64,000 bases of DNA from Rhodospirillales bacterium. GTDB taxonomy: Bacteria > Pseudomonadota > Alphaproteobacteria > BOG-932 > Roseiterribacteraceae. Made by a program: the position numbers and the translations under genes. Below, one piece after another: positions 9,522 through 18,620 of the stretch. Every line of letters starts with the position of its first letter. The stretch's first letter is position 1. Below the pieces are notes generated by a model. The model was not told where the DNA came from, made no database searches, and saw nothing but the letters and a program-made list of their open reading frames with translations. Where the stretch lies: contig JAQGIF010000090.1 in assembly GCA_028291345.1 (NCBI GenBank), forward strand, positions 1 through 64,000, read 5' to 3'.

Positions 9522-9843
9522 TGTGAACAACCTGCTGCTTTTAAGAGTCTGAACTCAGGTTTGATTCTAATTCCGGCTTTACAGCCAAAAGGATCGTTTC
9601 CGGAAGTTTGCTGCGAAATTTCACAGCTTCAGATTAGGCAGTGCTGGGATTGCATGGGTAATAGTAATTGCCGACCAAAAACATCGCATTTCTTGAGATG
9701 CCTGCCGGAGACTTTCGGCCAATGACAACATGGCGCACCTTTATGGCTGGATCAGTCCCGGTTACCGTGGCATTGTGCGATGCAGCAGAGATGCATGGAC
9801 TCGTTTGTCCGAAGAGCTGCGAAAGGATTGTTGGCGACGACCG
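9522..9843. other. divergent intergenic region between amidohydrolase and tandem-LysR regulator
   Basis: Roughly 320 bases, AT-richer than the flanking genes. It should contain the promoters of both divergent genes, and the LysR-type protein is the obvious candidate to act here. No convincing -35/-10 pair or T-N11-A box was pinned down by eye. If the regulator starts at the upstream ATG at 9730, the region is about 100 bases shorter. Confidence 0.4.
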
Positions 9844-11766
9844 ATGGTTGCAAGCCCCAACGATATAGAGCGCGCCCCTCGATCGGTGATGAGCCTCACC
9901 CAGATCCTCTCTTTCTTGACCCTCGTTGAAGAGGGCGGGGTTGCGCGGGCGTCTAAACGATTGGGCGTCGGACATTCCACGGTCAGCGCGCATAGCAAGC
10001 TCATTGGCGAGGAAATCGGCCGTCATCAGTTTAGCAGGACTCCAGGCGGGTTTACGGTAACCGCTGCCGGATTGGACGCCTATAACCGCCTTCGCGCGTT
10101 CGTTGCTCACGCCAGTTTTTGCTTCAATTATTTTCGACGTGAAGCGACGGTTGCCGCGAGCTTTGTGACTGTAGCGATGCCGTCCGGCTTTCCCGGATCA
10201 ATGCTGGATTTAGCGGCCAAAAAAGTCAGCCTCCATCTGACAAAAACCGCGCCCGAGATCTGCCTTGTTCCTGCGTATGGCGAAGTCTCACCGACAGAGG
10301 ATCTACTTGGGCTATATTACGGTGAAGCAGAGACCGACGCTCTAACCATTCGGGATCGTTGGATATTGGTTCGCTCCGGTGCGAATATCGGATGGAGCGA
10401 GCGTGTATTGAGTCGCGCCGATCTATTCGATCAGAGAATTCAGGTCCCGAAACTGCCGGCTGAGCTGCATGGAAGTCTTTTGACTCTCGCCGAGATGGCG
10501 CATTTTTCGCTGGAATGGTCGGATAGCGGCATTCAGGGGATTCTTTCTAGTGCTTCTCAACTTCAGAAGTTCTGTGCGATCGTACCGGAAAGTCTTCTTA
10601 ACGGCGGGATGGCTGCCGAGTATTTTGAGTGCGTAGCGATCGAATCTACGGATTGCGACCCAAAAATCTCGATCTTCTGTGCCGCGTACCCTCTTATCGC
10701 CGCCAGGTTGCATGCCGAATTGCAAATGTTGATCCAGGCAAACACTGGTTGCGCGGTGCCGCCGGGCGAACCGGTGCCTTCGGAACCCGAGGCACTTTCG
10801 CTTAAGCACTGCCGGTCCTTCATCGCGCTTTACGAGGAGGGTAACGTCCGGCGCGCGGCGCAGAGACTTTCGATCGTACAACCCGCATTGACCGTGCAAC
10901 TGCATCATATAGAGGAGCAGGCGGGGTGTTCGCTTTTTACGCGTTCCCATCACGGGCTTCAGGCGAACGAACGGGCGGACGTGCTCTATGGGTTGCTCCG
11001 CCCCCTGATTGCGGAATTCAATGCGACTTTGGTTCATCTGCGCTCGGCAGTGAAAAAGGGCGTCTCCCCGGTCCGGATCGGGCTCATTCCGGCACTGGAC
11101 GACGAAAGCCTGATGTCCGAGGGTTTTGCCACAGCTCTCGATAAATGGTCCAGGACGTACGGCGATGGCGTCGCTCAGGTCATGGAAGGTTATTCAAGTA
11201 CTCTGGTGCGATGGTTGCATTCCGGAAAGATCGATTTCGCTTTGATCGACCGGGTGTTCATGGATCCGGCGTTGATCTTCGAGCCGATAGCAGAAGATAC
11301 TATGGCTGTGGTGGTCGATAGTGCTTCCGGGCTAATTCGTCCCGGCCCGGTTACAGTCGAACAACTCGCGCAGCTACCTCTGGTTCTGCCTTCGAGCCGT
11401 CATGGGCTTAGAACCTTGCTCGCGCAAACGCTCCGGCAGCGTGGACTTTCGTTGCAGCCGCGTTTCGAGGTGGATTCGATGGCGGGCTGTCTGAGTTTGG
11501 TCAAGATCGCCCGATATGCGACCATTCTACCCATGGGCTCGGTCTATAAGAGTCGCGATCGGCGCCGGCTTTCAGTCCATGAAATCCGGGAGCCGAGGAT
11601 CATTCGGACAATGTGCCTTGCGCGGTCGCGCGTTAAGCCGAGCAGCCCAGCAGAGCGTAATTTCCTGGAGGAGCTGAGATTGGCCTTTCTCGATAGCGGC
11701 GATCACCGCGAATCCGGGATGAACATCATGGCGCCGCAACGGGCGGAGCCATCACACGTATCCTAG
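9844..11766 (+). CDS. double LysR-type transcriptional regulator (two LysR units in one polypeptide)
   Basis: A 640-residue protein, about twice the LysR norm of ~300. A first LysR winged helix begins 'MSLTQILSFLTLVEEGGVARASKRLGVGHSTVSAH' (split here at the helix-turn-helix) and is followed by about 230 residues resembling a diverged effector domain. Near residue 316 a second LysR helix-turn-helix starts: 'SFIALYEEGNVRRAAQRLSI', then 'QPALTVQLHHIEEQ' and 'LFTRSHHGL'. A canonical effector domain follows ('VRIGLIPALDDE', 'LPLVLPSSRHGLRTLL'). Start codons at 9730, 9844 or 9889 are all possible and none has a good ribosome site; 9889 matches the usual LysR N-terminus. Likely regulates the divergent amidohydrolase and perhaps the downstream monooxygenase and receptor, which is inference. 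Confidence 0.8.
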   Translation: MVASPNDIERAPRSVMSLTQILSFLTLVEEGGVARASKRLGVGHSTVSAHSKLIGEEIGRHQFSRTPGGFTVTAAGLDAYNRLRAFVAHASFCFNYFRREATVAASFVTVAMPSGFPGSMLDLAAKKVSLHLTKTAPEICLVPAYGEVSPTEDLLGLYYGEAETDALTIRDRWILVRSGANIGWSERVLSRADLFDQRIQVPKLPAELHGSLLTLAEMAHFSLEWSDSGIQGILSSASQLQKFCAIVPESLLNGGMAAEYFECVAIESTDCDPKISIFCAAYPLIAARLHAELQMLIQANTGCAVPPGEPVPSEPEALSLKHCRSFIALYEEGNVRRAAQRLSIVQPALTVQLHHIEEQAGCSLFTRSHHGLQANERADVLYGLLRPLIAEFNATLVHLRSAVKKGVSPVRIGLIPALDDESLMSEGFATALDKWSRTYGDGVAQVMEGYSSTLVRWLHSGKIDFALIDRVFMDPALIFEPIAEDTMAVVVDSASGLIRPGPVTVEQLAQLPLVLPSSRHGLRTLLAQTLRQRGLSLQPRFEVDSMAGCLSLVKIARYATILPMGSVYKSRDRRRLSVHEIREPRIIRTMCLARSRVKPSSPAERNFLEELRLAFLDSGDHRESGMNIMAPQRAEPSHVS

Positions 11767-11917
11767 GCATTGCAAATACCGCGCCTTTGTTACGGGCTCC
11801 TTTGCATCCAAGGTTTTCTATCGCATCTCCCGCAAGTTTGAATGACTCCACCGATCCTGCCGGATGCTAAGCCAAAATGGAATAAATTTCGCGGCCCGCT
11901 ATTGTTGGAGGTTCGTG

Positions 11918-13207
11918 TTGAGCAAGTTTCATCTTGGTTGGTTTCTTGGACCAGGCATCACGATACAAGGCTGGAACGAGCCGGGATTTGGTCACGGTTA
12001 TGATTGGACAAAGCCTGATCTGTTCGTCGATGCGGCGCGCGCGTTAGAGCGTGCTTGCTTTGACGTCTTGATCCTGGAAGACACGTCGGCCGTTCCATAC
12101 ACCTATAAAGGCAGTATGGATTTCTATCTGAAGCACGCGGCGATGACGCCGAAGTTCGATCCGGTAATGCTAACGCCGTATCTAATCGCGGCGACTTCCA
12201 AAATCGGTCTCGCTCCGACGCTGACGACCACTTTCTATCCGCCCTGGCTGCTCGCGCGCACGATGGCGACCTTGGACCATTATTCCAGCGGTCGCATCGG
12301 CTGGAATATCGTGACCGCCACCAGCGACGCGGCCGCGCAGAATTACGGGTTGGATAAGCAGATCGAACATGACTTGCGCTATGACATGGCCGATGAATTT
12401 ATCGATTGCGTCACACAGTTATGGGAGGCGTGGGAGCCTGACGCCGTGGTGATGGATGAGGCTACCGGGATGTTTATCGATCCGACTAAGGTTAAGGCGA
12501 TCCATTTCGAGGGAAAATATTACAAGACGCGTGGACCCCTGAACGTGCCACGATCACCGCAGGGCAAGCCGGTATTCGTAGCGCCGGGCGGTTCTCCGCG
12601 CGGGCGCAAATTCAGCGGCCGCAACGCGGAAATCGTGCTTGCAGGCGGTGCCACGGCCGCGGACATGAAAGACTATCGCGAAGAGGTTTTGAAGAACGCT
12701 GTTGCCTACGGCCGCGATCCTAAGACGGTCAAAACCTTGTTCACCTGTGTGCCGACGATCGTAAAGAGCAAAAGCGATGTCGAGGACACTAAGTACATGA
12801 TGCAGAAGATGAAGGAAAAGCGGATCGAGCACGGACTCGCCGCAATGTCCTTCCTCTCCGGTATCGATTTTTCGAAATTTGATCTCGACGCACCGGTTGG
12901 GGAGATCAAAACCAATGGCATGCAGACCATGCTGAAAAGCTTTGGGAACCCGAACGATTCACTGCGCCAGATCATGAGTCGGCCCAACGAGTTCAGCACG
13001 ATGGTCGGCACGGCCGACGCGATCGCTGGACTGATGCAAGATACGATGGAAGAGGTCGGCGGCGATGGCTTTCTGATCGCCGGTCAATTTAAACCCAAAT
13101 ATGTCACGTCTATTGTCGATGAGCTTGTCCCGGCCTTGCAAAAGCGGCAACTAACCCGCACAGAATATGGCCACGAACAGTTCCGAGATAATCTTATGGC
13201 CTTCTGA
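11918..13207 (+). CDS. FMN-dependent monooxygenase of the NtaA/SnaA/DszA (SoxA) bacterial luciferase-like family
   Basis: A 429-residue cytoplasmic flavin monooxygenase that uses FMNH2 supplied by a separate reductase. Family landmarks are 'WFLGPGITIQGW' at the N-terminus, 'ARALERACFDVLILED', 'LARTMATLDHYSSGRIGWNIVTA', 'EGKYYKTRGPLNVPRSPQGKPV' (two adjacent blocks) and 'AGGSPRG'-like loops. The TTG start at 11918 was chosen because GGAGG lies six bases upstream; the longer frame from 11864 has no such site. Characterised relatives attack nitrilotriacetate, EDTA, dibenzothiophene sulfone, dimethyl sulfide or pristinamycin precursors. No flavin reductase gene is seen next door. Confidence 0.88.
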   Translation: MSKFHLGWFLGPGITIQGWNEPGFGHGYDWTKPDLFVDAARALERACFDVLILEDTSAVPYTYKGSMDFYLKHAAMTPKFDPVMLTPYLIAATSKIGLAPTLTTTFYPPWLLARTMATLDHYSSGRIGWNIVTATSDAAAQNYGLDKQIEHDLRYDMADEFIDCVTQLWEAWEPDAVVMDEATGMFIDPTKVKAIHFEGKYYKTRGPLNVPRSPQGKPVFVAPGGSPRGRKFSGRNAEIVLAGGATAADMKDYREEVLKNAVAYGRDPKTVKTLFTCVPTIVKSKSDVEDTKYMMQKMKEKRIEHGLAAMSFLSGIDFSKFDLDAPVGEIKTNGMQTMLKSFGNPNDSLRQIMSRPNEFSTMVGTADAIAGLMQDTMEEVGGDGFLIAGQFKPKYVTSIVDELVPALQKRQLTRTEYGHEQFRDNLMAF

Positions 13208-13601
13208 GAACTTTGCGGCGTAGGCCGATCTGGTGGCGTTGCGAATGCAATCGCAGGAGATTTCTACATTCGAGTTCATTTCAAAATACGCACAGCAGAG
13301 AATCAACGATCGATTTGATCGTGCATGCTCGGGTGTCAACGGTTGGCCCGGGCGTCGATCGCAAGTTTGAGAGCGCTCAAATTGCCGCACCGCGACAATT
13401 CTATTTCCTCCGGCCGATAAAAGATCGGTGCACCACAAATGGCACTAGCTGAAATAGCGGCCGTCGAAATAACAACGTAAAAGCAATGTGTTAGCAGCTT
13501 ACAAGATTTCGAACGCGGGAATTGGATTCGCTGAAACGACCGCTGCCCGCCTTTTTCAAAAAAATTCGAAATTCTTCGTAAGAAAATTATTTTCTTGAGG
13601 G

Positions 13602-13629
13602 TTGACTCGGCGCCGCAACGCAATATACC
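13602..13629 (+). promoter_or_regulatory. candidate sigma-70-type promoter for the TonB receptor-OmpA gene
   Basis: TTGACT at 13602-13607 and TATACC at 13624-13629 are separated by 16 bases, close to the housekeeping consensus spacing. Transcription from here would give a leader of roughly 130 bases before the ATG at 13769. The assignment is by pattern only. Confidence 0.4.
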
Positions 13630-13720
13630 TTTCGAGGTAAGAGATTTGGAGTTTTGGAGCCGTCCGGCGCCAAGCCCAATAAATCCACAATTTAATCCTT
13701 GTTTGTCGGTTTTTGAATGC

Positions 13721-13740
13721 ACTTCCGCGTGTACGGAAGT
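13721..13740 (+). promoter_or_regulatory. perfect interrupted palindrome in the leader of the receptor gene
   Basis: ACTTCCG, a six-base spacer and CGGAAGT form a perfect 7-bp inverted repeat at 13721-13740, ending 12 bases before the AAGGAGGG ribosome site at 13753-13760. It could be an operator for a dimeric regulator or a small RNA hairpin next to the ribosome site. The sequence does not tell which. Confidence 0.45.
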
Positions 13741-13768
13741 AAATCCAAAAAAAAGGAGGGGTGTTGTC

Positions 13769-16570
13769 ATGCGCGCTGACGGTAACAAAATCTTACGTTC
13801 AATACATTTTTCACGAATCTTGCTTGCTTCCGCCGCAGCGATATCGACGCTAAGCTATCAGGCGATGGCGCAGGATATTCCAGGCGATCAACCGGGAGCA
13901 TCAACTGGTCAACTTGAGGAGGTTTTAGTAACAGCCCGGCGGCGATCCGAAAACCTGCAAGCGACGCCCGTCGCCGTTACAGCTCTTTCCCCGGCCGAAA
14001 TTGCACAAACCAACACACGTAATTTTCAAGATTTGCGCGGCCTCGTGCCGAATTTGGAAATCACACCGCTCAATTCTGGTGGTGGCCTTAATCTGTCAGT
14101 CCGAGGCATCGGGCAAACTAGTACACAGGTCAACGTTGATGCGAAGGTCGGGTTTTATTTGGATGATCTTTACATCGCGCGCGCCGACGGCAACGCTCTT
14201 CACTTTTATGACATCGACACCCTCCAAGTTCTAAAGGGGCCGCAGGGGACTCTATTCGGCAAGAATACGTTGGGCGGCGCGGTTCTGCTGAACACGAAAC
14301 GGCCGGGCGACGAATATGGCGGCTATGTCGACGTGCGCGTTGGGAATTATGATCGCATCGATACAGAAGGTGCGGTCAATATTCCGATAACCGACAAAAT
14401 ATTGACCCGGTTCAGTTTTAGAACTGAAAACGCGGACGGTTATATTACTCATAAGCTCGATTCCGGAACCAGCAACAATCAAGACGATAAATCCGGCCGT
14501 ATTCAAATTCGTGTATTACCGACCGACGGGCTGACTGTCGATCTGCTCGGCGAGTATAACGAGCTCGATGACAACGGTCAGCCTAGTATCGCGGTGGGGT
14601 GCAACCCCAATGCTAGCTACCAAAAAAACTATAACGCCCTCCATCTTGTGCCATTTTGTACTTCATACCCGTCTTTGAATAAGCAATACGAAGTCTATGG
14701 CGGTGCCACGCTCAGCATCCCGACGGATTCACTAATCACTGACAAAGGTATTGCCGGCGCTTTGTCCAATCAGGCGGGGCTGACCTATGGGGGTCACCCC
14801 AGCCCATTCGACAAGGCCAGGGTTGGAACGCTCAATCTTCGCATTAATTATCAAATCAATGATGAGCTAACGATTAAATCGGTAACCGGATTCCGCCGGG
14901 GCGTGTCGAATTTCTATACGGCTGCGGAGGATGTTCCTAATGACATCTATAGCGAGCTCGACCACACGACAACCGAACAGATCAGCCAGGAGCTTGATCT
15001 CAGCGGCAATTATTTCGATGGTGCGCTGACCTTTGTCTCAGGGCTCTACTATATCAATCAGGTAACGCGGTTTTCCCAGAATACCGGCCCGGACTGGATC
15101 GATCCGATCGGTTACTCTTATAATGCCAGCAATAATTTTTCCAGCTATGCCGCTTTCATTCAGGGCACTTATAAAATATTCGACGATTTGGCGCTTACAC
15201 TCGGCGCTCGCTATAATTATGATCGTAAGGAAGCCCAAAGCTCAGTTTATCTTCAGAGGGTCTTCACCGGTTCCTGTTCGACGTTTCAAGGGGCGTTCAC
15301 GACAGGCGCGGCGTGCGGCGGCTATGCAACGGGCAACGGGGCGCATAATTGGTACGCTTTTGATCCACGCGCGCAGCTGCAGTACCAAGTCACGCCCGAC
15401 ATAATGACCTATGTCAGCGCGACGCACGGCTATGAGTCCGGGGGTTTCAATCAGCAGCTCGGAGCCACGCTTCCCGGCAATTCGCTGATCCCGTATGCCC
15501 GTGAGCATATTTGGGACTACGAGGGAGGAGTTAAGACCGAGTGGCTCGATCATCGGCTGCGAGTCAATGTAGATGGATTTTATCAACAATTCTCCAACTA
15601 TCAGGCAACAGTAATCCTCACCTACAACGGCGTGACCACTCGGGCCATTCAAAACGCAGCTTCGGTGCATGAAGATGGCGTCGAACTGGAAGTGGAGGCC
15701 CTCCCCACTCCGGACCTCGAGATCCGGGCCAATGGCGCATATCTCGACCAAGCCTACGATCAGATTGGGGCCGGCGTAACGGCCTTCACCTTGAGCAGTC
15801 CCGTGACGTCCGCTCCGCGATTCGAGGGCAGCATCGCGGTGGATTATACCTTTCATCTGCCATCCGACGCCACTGTGGTCACCGACCTCAACTATCGCTG
15901 GGTCGATAGCAAGCCGGGATGCACCAGCCCGGTGGGAGCTTGCACAGCGCCGGCGTACGGACTCCTAGGGGGCAAGATCACCTACAACAGCCCTGATGGA
16001 GTCTGGAGCGCTGGTTTGTGGGGCTCGAACCTGACCGGCAAATACTATTATTACGCGATCAATACACTGGGCACAGCGCTGGCAAACATGGGTGTCGGCA
16101 CAGTAACTCCTGGGCAGCCCCGTGAGTTCGGTGCTGAGGTAAAATACAATTTTGGTGGGGCCTCAGCAGCTGCCGAAACCGCGTCGGCACCTTATGTCCC
16201 GCCGCCGGTCGTCGCCCCGGCGGTTGCCCACAGCTATATGGTCTTCTTCGACTTCAACAAGTCGGACCTGACGCCCCAGGCGGCCAACATTGTGGATCAG
16301 GCCGCGCATAATGCGGGGCCGGCCAAGGTGACCAAGCTGGAAGTGACCGGTCACACCGACACGGCCGGGTCTGACGCCTACAACATGCGTCTCAGCCGCC
16401 GCCGCGCGGAATCGGTTGCGGCCCAGTTGGAGAAGGACGGAATTCCTTCCAGCGAGATCGCGATTTTCGCCAAGGGCAAGCATGACCTGCTGGTGCCGAC
16501 CGCCGATGGCGTGAAGGAGCCGCAGAACCGGCGTGTTCAGATCGTATATTCCGGTGAACCCGCCGCATAA
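13769..16570 (+). CDS. TonB-dependent receptor fused to a C-terminal OmpA-type peptidoglycan-binding domain
   Basis: A 933-residue outer-membrane protein. It has a signal peptide ending AMA|QD near residue 35, a TonB box in 'EEVLVTARRR', a plug domain ('AVTALSPAEIAQTN', 'LNLSVRGIG', 'LKGPQGTLFGKNTLGGAV') and a 22-strand-type barrel to about residue 795. The barrel closes with 'FGAEVKYNF', but the frame continues through a Pro/Ala linker into an OmpA C domain (about residues 822-930): 'VFFDFNKSDLT', 'VTGHTDTAGS', 'LSRRRAESV' and 'EPQNRRVQI'. The Asp (HTD) and Arg (SRRR) that hold diaminopimelate in OmpA are present. The start has AAGGAGGG eight bases upstream. Neighbours suggest uptake of the substrate of the monooxygenase or lyase-like proteins. 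Receptors normally end at the barrel, so this fusion is unusual. Confidence 0.92.
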   Translation: MRADGNKILRSIHFSRILLASAAAISTLSYQAMAQDIPGDQPGASTGQLEEVLVTARRRSENLQATPVAVTALSPAEIAQTNTRNFQDLRGLVPNLEITPLNSGGGLNLSVRGIGQTSTQVNVDAKVGFYLDDLYIARADGNALHFYDIDTLQVLKGPQGTLFGKNTLGGAVLLNTKRPGDEYGGYVDVRVGNYDRIDTEGAVNIPITDKILTRFSFRTENADGYITHKLDSGTSNNQDDKSGRIQIRVLPTDGLTVDLLGEYNELDDNGQPSIAVGCNPNASYQKNYNALHLVPFCTSYPSLNKQYEVYGGATLSIPTDSLITDKGIAGALSNQAGLTYGGHPSPFDKARVGTLNLRINYQINDELTIKSVTGFRRGVSNFYTAAEDVPNDIYSELDHTTTEQISQELDLSGNYFDGALTFVSGLYYINQVTRFSQNTGPDWIDPIGYSYNASNNFSSYAAFIQGTYKIFDDLALTLGARYNYDRKEAQSSVYLQRVFTGSCSTFQGAFTTGAACGGYATGNGAHNWYAFDPRAQLQYQVTPDIMTYVSATHGYESGGFNQQLGATLPGNSLIPYAREHIWDYEGGVKTEWLDHRLRVNVDGFYQQFSNYQATVILTYNGVTTRAIQNAASVHEDGVELEVEALPTPDLEIRANGAYLDQAYDQIGAGVTAFTLSSPVTSAPRFEGSIAVDYTFHLPSDATVVTDLNYRWVDSKPGCTSPVGACTAPAYGLLGGKITYNSPDGVWSAGLWGSNLTGKYYYYAINTLGTALANMGVGTVTPGQPREFGAEVKYNFGGASAAAETASAPYVPPPVVAPAVAHSYMVFFDFNKSDLTPQAANIVDQAAHNAGPAKVTKLEVTGHTDTAGSDAYNMRLSRRRAESVAAQLEKDGIPSSEIAIFAKGKHDLLVPTADGVKEPQNRRVQIVYSGEPAA

Positions 16571-16578
16571 AAGTTGGA

Positions 16579-16608
16579 GGAGGGCGGCTTCGAGTTGAAC
16601 CGCCCTCC
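16579..16608 (+). terminator. probable transcription terminator hairpin after the receptor-OmpA gene
   Basis: GGAGGGCGG at 16579-16587 and its exact complement CCGCCCTCC at 16600-16608 enclose a 12-base loop, starting nine bases after the TAA. The stem is GC-rich, but only a short T-poor tail follows, so termination may be partial and the next gene could be read through. Confidence 0.6.
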
Positions 16609-16702
16609 TTGATATATCGAGTCAGCGGTTTGACGAAAGGAGTTCACGCGCAGATCCATGCATCGAATGCTCGATAGATTTATCGCTATATAGGAGCCTG
16701 AC

Positions 16703-18496
16703 ATGTTCTTGCGGCGACGGAAAAAGTGGCTGTCAGGCTATTTGTTTATTTTTGCGTGCGGCATTGTGCCGGCTTCTGCCCAAGTAACGCCTTACGAAGC
16801 AATTCATCCGATATCAGCCGACAAGACGATCACGCTTACCGGCCGAGACATGACAATCGATCAATTGATACAAATCGCGCGCGACGGTGCAAAGGTCCAA
16901 TTGACCGATGAGGCGCGCCGGCGATCGGCGGATGCTTATGGCTTGCTTCTAGAGGGCGCTACCGAGGGCGTTGCGATTTACGGCTTCAATCGTGGCTCCG
17001 GCGCGCAGCGTGAAACCAAATTATTCGAGGGCGATCCATCATCTCCTGCTAATGAAGGCGGTCAACGCCGGCGGGAAGAGGCGCGGTTCCGTGAAGAGGG
17101 GCCGCAGGATGGCTACGGCCCGGAAATCGCAAGCGAAGAAATCGTGCGCTCCGCGATGGCGGTTCGTGCGAACGCTATGAGTTACGACGCAGCCAGCCCT
17201 GAATTGACTCAAATGCTGGTCGATATGTTGAACCACCGCGTAACGCCGGTTGTCCAATCACGTGGCAGCATCGGTGAGGGCGACCTTGAGCAGATGCACA
17301 ATATCGCCGGCGCAATGGTTGGCGAGGGTGATGCCTATTTCGAGGGCGTGCGCATGCCCGCACTGACCGCTCTAGAAAAGGCTGGGTTGAGGCCTCTGAA
17401 AATCGCCGCCAACGATGATTTCCGGACGCTGACCAGCAGCGATGCCTATACAACGGGTCAAGCGGCCCTGCTTGTGTCAGATGGAAAACGGGCACTCGAC
17501 TGGGCGGACTTGATCTATGCGATGGATTTGGACGGCATGAACAGCAGTGTTACGCCGCTCAGCCAACCGGCTCGCATCGGTCGTCCTTTCCAATGGCTTA
17601 ATTGGAATGCGGAGCGAGTCTTAGATATGTTGAAGGGTAGCTATCTGTTCGATGATGACCCGACGCGGATCATCCAGGATCCGGAAAGTTTGCGGGCTTC
17701 CTCCGTTCGCCAAGGTTCCGCATGGCAGGCATGGGCGGCGTTGAAACAGATCGTTCAAATTCAAATGAACTCATCGGACCATAATCCCGTCGTCCGAGTT
17801 GGGGCCGAACCAAAAGATTCCTGGGAACTCGGCACCCAACAATTCATGAAATACTACGTGAAGGGTGGGAAGCACTCGGATGGCAAGCACGGCTATATTC
17901 TATCGAACGCAAACTGGGATCCCTATCCGCTTGTGAATCAAGTCGAGGCCTTTTCCCTTGCGCTTGCCAATATGGATGTGGCGGTTGTGCTGCGGATAGA
18001 ACGCTTCAACAATCCTTTCTTCACGGTGATCACGCCGAAACAAATACTGGACCGCTCTCAAACTGAAGGCGTTGCGAGCTTTGCGCCGCCGGCTAATGAG
18101 AAAGTCGCCGTTGATCTTTGGCAGGACATTCAAGCTCAGGCGAGCCCCGTAATGCCCGAAGGTCAGGCGATCGTTTCGACGGTGGAGGATCTTCAAGGGC
18201 AATCACGGCTCAAGATCGCCCGCGCGCGGCAAGTGGTCGCCGATACGATCGATCTGCTGGGCCAAGATTTTCTGACCGCAACCTTTTGGATGGATTTACG
18301 TCAGGGCCAGGACCCCAGCCGCACTTTCGGGGCGGCACCAACCGCAGCATGGCAAGCATTTCGAAAAATTATGGCGTTTCAGCGCAGCCCAGCGGTGCGG
18401 TTTAGCGTACCGCCCGGAGCGATCGCGGCAACGTTTCTCAGGTCCAATTCAGCGGCGGAATTCATGTCGGCAGCCGAGAACACGCTTCCAAATTGA
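16703..18496 (+). CDS. exported aromatic amino acid lyase (HAL/PAL) homologue lacking the MIO Ala-Ser-Gly
   Basis: A 597-residue protein with a signal peptide (basic FLRRRKKW, hydrophobic core, ASA|Q near residue 26), so periplasmic or secreted. The body follows the histidine/phenylalanine ammonia-lyase fold: 'TLTGRDMTIDQLIQIARDGAKV', the catalytic-Tyr loop 'IYGFNRGSG' (Tyr93), 'AVRANAMS', 'QDPESLRAS' (Arg331) and 'MNSSDHNPVV' (Asn356 to Pro362). In HAL/PAL the motif G-S-V-G-A-S-G-D-L makes the MIO cofactor. Here residues 188-195 read G-S-I-G-E-G-D-L, one residue shorter and with no Ser, so MIO cannot form as known. AGGAG lies six bases before the ATG. A paralogue at 21776-23572 shares the same change. 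Known family members are cytoplasmic. Function unknown: binding protein, different chemistry or inactive. Confidence 0.85.
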   Translation: MFLRRRKKWLSGYLFIFACGIVPASAQVTPYEAIHPISADKTITLTGRDMTIDQLIQIARDGAKVQLTDEARRRSADAYGLLLEGATEGVAIYGFNRGSGAQRETKLFEGDPSSPANEGGQRRREEARFREEGPQDGYGPEIASEEIVRSAMAVRANAMSYDAASPELTQMLVDMLNHRVTPVVQSRGSIGEGDLEQMHNIAGAMVGEGDAYFEGVRMPALTALEKAGLRPLKIAANDDFRTLTSSDAYTTGQAALLVSDGKRALDWADLIYAMDLDGMNSSVTPLSQPARIGRPFQWLNWNAERVLDMLKGSYLFDDDPTRIIQDPESLRASSVRQGSAWQAWAALKQIVQIQMNSSDHNPVVRVGAEPKDSWELGTQQFMKYYVKGGKHSDGKHGYILSNANWDPYPLVNQVEAFSLALANMDVAVVLRIERFNNPFFTVITPKQILDRSQTEGVASFAPPANEKVAVDLWQDIQAQASPVMPEGQAIVSTVEDLQGQSRLKIARARQVVADTIDLLGQDFLTATFWMDLRQGQDPSRTFGAAPTAAWQAFRKIMAFQRSPAVRFSVPPGAIAATFLRSNSAAEFMSAAENTLPN

Positions 18497-18620
18497 GGCA
18501 CCTCGATAATACGATAACAATGTGTTGCTGGCGTATTGCAATGGCGCTTGAAAGATTGAAGCATGGATTTCGATCAACGCGATCGAAGCATAACTTTGTG
18601 AGACCACGGCCAGAATAACG

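Larger units (their letters stand above)
13208..13768. other. 560-bp AT-rich upstream region of the TonB receptor-OmpA fusion
   Basis: No credible gene is seen on either strand; the frames open here lack family features. The second half is clearly AT-rich compared with its surroundings and contains a promoter-like pair and a perfect interrupted palindrome (listed separately) before a strong ribosome site. The length and composition suggest a long regulated leader for the receptor gene. Confidence 0.5.
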
